7,643 nucleotides of DNA. It comes from Comamonadaceae bacterium. Lineage in GTDB: Bacteria > Pseudomonadota > Gammaproteobacteria > Burkholderiales > Burkholderiaceae_C. The position numbers and the translations under genes were made by a program. Positions 5,414 to 7,643 of this stretch are shown piece after piece. The notes beneath the pieces were generated by a model that ran no database searches, had not been told where the DNA came from, and saw only the letters and a list, made by a program, of their open reading frames with translations. The stretch covers positions 1-7,643 of the forward strand of contig CANHKH010000157.1 in assembly GCA_947460165.1 (NCBI GenBank). Reading direction: 5' to 3'. Each line of letters opens with the position of its first letter. Positions within the stretch are counted from its first letter, which is position 1.

Positions 5414-5590
5414 TTTTTGTGCAGAAGGTTAAATAATTTTACGCAAGCAAACCAGCTGAGGGGCCTATGCGGCGAACACCTTTTCTGTCGCGGCAGCGCC
5501 AAGCTCAAACGCCGTATTCAAATGGAGGGCGACCAAAATCTCTTGCAAAATGGGCTTTTTCCTGACTCTTTTTTCACCCAGGATTTAGCC
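5414..5590. promoter_or_regulatory. Divergent intergenic region between beta-barrel and molybdoenzyme genes
   Basis: This 177-nt gap must hold promoters for both flanking genes. An AT-rich patch (5430-5441) has a TAAAAT -10-like hexamer for the minus-strand gene at 5441-5436, but no matching -35 at 17 nt. For the plus-strand gene, TTGCAA (5543-5548) is a possible -35 without a clear -10. No FNR-like TTGAT-N4-ATCAA or other known operator was found. Promoters are therefore implied, not located. Confidence 0.35.
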
Positions 5591-7643
5591 ATGCACGCCA
5601 CCGAGCCCAGCGCCACATCCGCCCCACCGGTGCGCGGCGCCTGCCCGCACGACTGCCCAGACACCTGCGCCCTGCTCACCACGGTCGAAGGCGGCGTGGC
5701 CGTGCGCGTGCAAGGCAACCCAGCGCACGCGCACACCGCCGGCACCTTGTGCACCAAGGTCTCGCGCTACGCCGAGCGCAGCCACCACCCCGAGCGCGTG
5801 CTCACGCCACTCAAGCGCAGCGGCCCCAAAGGCAGCGGTCAGTTCACCCCCGTCAGCTGGGACCAGGCGCTGGACGACATTGCCGCGCGCCTGCGCGCCC
5901 TGCCCGATCCGCAAGCCGTCTTGCCCTACAGCTACGCCGGCACCATGGGCCTGGTGCAAGGCGAGGCCATGGCCGGGCGCTTTTTCAACCGGCTGAGCGC
6001 CTCGCAGCTGGACCGCACCATCTGCGCCTCTGCCGGCGGCGAGGGCCTGACGCAAACCCTGGGCGGCAAGGTGGGCATGAAGGTCGAGCACTTTGCTGAC
6101 AGCCAGCTCATCTTGATTTGGGGCAGCAACTCGATAGGCAGCAACCTGCATTTTTGGCGCCACGCGCAAGAGGCCAAGCGGCGCGGCGCCCAACTGGTGT
6201 GCATAGACCCCAGGCGCAGTGAAACCGCCGACAAATGCCACACGCACCTGCAGCTCATGCCCGGCACAGACGCCGCACTGGCGCTGGCGCTGATGCACGA
6301 GCTCATCACGCACGACTGGCTGGACCACGACTACATTGCGCGCTACACCTTGGGCTGGGAAGGCTTGCGCGCGCGCGCCCTCGAATGGCCGCCAGCGCGG
6401 GCGGCCCAGGTCTGCGGCCTGCCGGTGGCGCACATCACGCAACTGGCGCGCGACTACGGGCAAACCAAACCCGCAGCCATTCGACTGAACTACGGCATGC
6501 AGCGCGTGCACGGCGGCGGCAACGCCACCCGGGCGGTGGCCTGCTTGCCCGCGCTGGTGGGCGCGTGGCGCCACCGCGCAGGCGGGCTCTTGATGTCCAG
6601 CTCGGGCATGTTCCCGGTGCAGTCTGCCGCGCTGCAGCGGCCAGAGCTCAGGCGCGGGCCCAGCCGCACCATCAACATGAGCACCATAGGCCAAGACCTG
6701 CTCAAACCCGCCAGCGCCGACTGGGGGCCGCGCATTGAGGCCGTGATCGTCTACAACAGCAACCCGGTGGCCGTGGCGCCGGAGTCTGGCCAGGTGGTGC
6801 GCGGCTTCCAGCGTGAAGACCTGTTCACCGTGGTGCTGGAGCATTTTTTAACCGACACCGCCGACCACGCCGACTACGTGCTGCCCGCGACCACGCAGCT
6901 CGAGCACTGGGACATCCACAGCAGCTACGGCCACACCGACGTGCTGCTCAACCGCCCAGCCATTGCCCCCGTGGGCCAGGCCCTCAGCAACACCGAGGTG
7001 TTTCGCCAGTTGGCCGCGCGCATGGGCTTTACCGAACCCTGCTTTGCCGATGACGACGAAACCCTGTGCCGCACGGCCTTTGGCACGCACGTGGACTTCA
7101 AGGCCTTGCTGGAACACGGCTTTGCCAGCCTGCAGGTGCCCGAGGCGCCCTATGCCGAGGGCGGCTTTCCCACGCCCAGCGGGCGCTGCGAATTTTTCAG
7201 CCAGCGCTTGGCAGACCAGGGCTTGGACGGCCTGCCCGACCATGTGCCCAACCGGGAGGCGGCGGGCTCGTCGGCGCGCTACCCGCTGGCCATGATCTCG
7301 CCGCCTGCGCGCAACTTTCTCAATTCCACTTTTGTGAATGTCAAAAGCCTGCGCGACACAGAGACCGAGCCCCTGCTTGAAATCCATGCGGACGATGCGC
7401 TAGCGCGCGGCATCCAAGACGGCGCGCTGGTGCGCATCTTCAATGACAGAGGCAGCTACCACTGCCGCGCTCAGGTCAGCACACGCGCCCGGGCTGGCTT
7501 GGTGGTGGGCCTGGGCATTTGGTGGCGCAAGATGGGCTTGCAAGGCACCAATGTGAACGAGCTCACCAGCCAGCTCTTGACCGACCTGGGCCGCGCACCC
7601 GTGTTTTACGACTGCGCGGTGCAGGTTGAAAACGCCCCTGAGC
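5591..7643 (+). CDS. Molybdopterin (Mo/W-bisMGD) oxidoreductase, nearly complete
   Basis: The frame stays open from the ATG at 5591 to the window edge (684 codons); probably only a few residues are missing, judging by the C-terminal motif. It belongs to the DMSO reductase/formate dehydrogenase superfamily. The [4Fe-4S] motif is C18-x3-C22-x3-C26-x27-C54, with Lys56 two residues on, in the position used for electron transfer in cluster-bearing members. C145 in TICASAGG aligns by eye with the NapA metal-ligand cysteine (CMASA), so Cys ligation of Mo/W is likely. Cofactor-contact motifs follow: WGSN (177-180), IDPRR (205-209), PGTD (224-227), YNSNP (388-392) and ADYVLPATT (427-435). The molybdopterin dinucleotide-binding domain runs from about 564 to the end, including NVNELTSQLLTDLG. 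There is no twin-arginine signal, so it is probably cytoplasmic. AGGA at 5580-5583, 7 nt upstream, supports the start. No partner subunit is visible; the substrate is unknown. Confidence 0.93.
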   Translation, partial: MHATEPSATSAPPVRGACPHDCPDTCALLTTVEGGVAVRVQGNPAHAHTAGTLCTKVSRYAERSHHPERVLTPLKRSGPKGSGQFTPVSWDQALDDIAARLRALPDPQAVLPYSYAGTMGLVQGEAMAGRFFNRLSASQLDRTICASAGGEGLTQTLGGKVGMKVEHFADSQLILIWGSNSIGSNLHFWRHAQEAKRRGAQLVCIDPRRSETADKCHTHLQLMPGTDAALALALMHELITHDWLDHDYIARYTLGWEGLRARALEWPPARAAQVCGLPVAHITQLARDYGQTKPAAIRLNYGMQRVHGGGNATRAVACLPALVGAWRHRAGGLLMSSSGMFPVQSAALQRPELRRGPSRTINMSTIGQDLLKPASADWGPRIEAVIVYNSNPVAVAPESGQVVRGFQREDLFTVVLEHFLTDTADHADYVLPATTQLEHWDIHSSYGHTDVLLNRPAIAPVGQALSNTEVFRQLAARMGFTEPCFADDDETLCRTAFGTHVDFKALLEHGFASLQVPEAPYAEGGFPTPSGRCEFFSQRLADQGLDGLPDHVPNREAAGSSARYPLAMISPPARNFLNSTFVNVKSLRDTETEPLLEIHADDALARGIQDGALVRIFNDRGSYHCRAQVSTRARAGLVVGLGIWWRKMGLQGTNVNELTSQLLTDLGRAPVFYDCAVQVENAPE

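Noticed and set aside
6366..6378. Alternating purine-pyrimidine run (GC repeats), possible Z-DNA
   Set aside because: It encodes ordinary Arg/Ala codons in the molybdoenzyme and is short (13 nt), as expected by chance in a GC-rich gene.
5585..6844. Long minus-strand open frame (419 codons) opposite the molybdoenzyme gene
   Set aside because: It is antisense to a frame with clear [4Fe-4S] and MGD motifs. Its translation is Ala/Gly/His/Gln-rich without recognisable domains.

Overview
The window looks like chromosomal DNA from a GC-rich betaproteobacterium, most likely of the Burkholderiales/Comamonadaceae. The grounds are high-GC codon use and the general look of the proteins (RmlBDAC set, small MarR-like regulator, TetR regulator, molybdopterin oxidoreductase). 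The assignment is an inference; no rRNA or other taxonomic marker is present. No tRNA, rRNA, insertion sequence, CRISPR array or phage gene was seen.

Region 1 (1-2963, minus strand) is a compact dTDP-L-rhamnose operon read right to left as rfbB-rfbD-rfbA-rfbC. The rfbB and rfbD genes overlap by 4 nt, rfbD and rfbA are 9 nt apart, and rfbA and rfbC are 2 nt apart. The left edge of the window cuts rfbC after 35 codons. Together the four enzymes turn glucose-1-phosphate and dTTP into dTDP-L-rhamnose for O-antigen, exopolysaccharide or glycoprotein glycosylation. The leader (2964-3088) has a -10-like hexamer, a perfect 7-bp inverted repeat over the -35 area and a second hairpin in the presumed 5' UTR. 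A run of eight G sits inside rfbB.

Region 2 (3089-3543, minus strand) is a small winged-helix regulator (118 aa). It has its own strong intrinsic terminator, so it is probably transcribed separately from the rfb operon. It also has a near-consensus sigma70 promoter whose predicted start coincides with the ATG, which suggests a leaderless mRNA.

Region 3 (3544-3943) is a gene-free divergent intergenic region. Its left part is strikingly AT-rich, with A/T tracts recurring roughly every helical turn (likely bent DNA). Its right part is GC-rich, holds no convincing gene and ends in the tetR promoter, which has a 10-bp palindrome in the spacer.

Region 4 (3944-5413) holds a TetR-family regulator (+) converging on a gene for a secreted, probably outer-membrane beta-barrel protein (-) of unknown function.

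Region 5 (5591-7643, plus strand) is a nearly complete molybdenum/tungsten-bisMGD oxidoreductase. It has an N-terminal [4Fe-4S] motif, a likely cysteine metal ligand and no Tat signal. It is divergent from the beta-barrel gene, and its substrate cannot be told from sequence alone.

Most of the window is ordinary housekeeping or accessory metabolism. The less ordinary parts are the regulatory stretches around the small regulator and the homopolymer in rfbB. No clearly new multi-gene system is visible.
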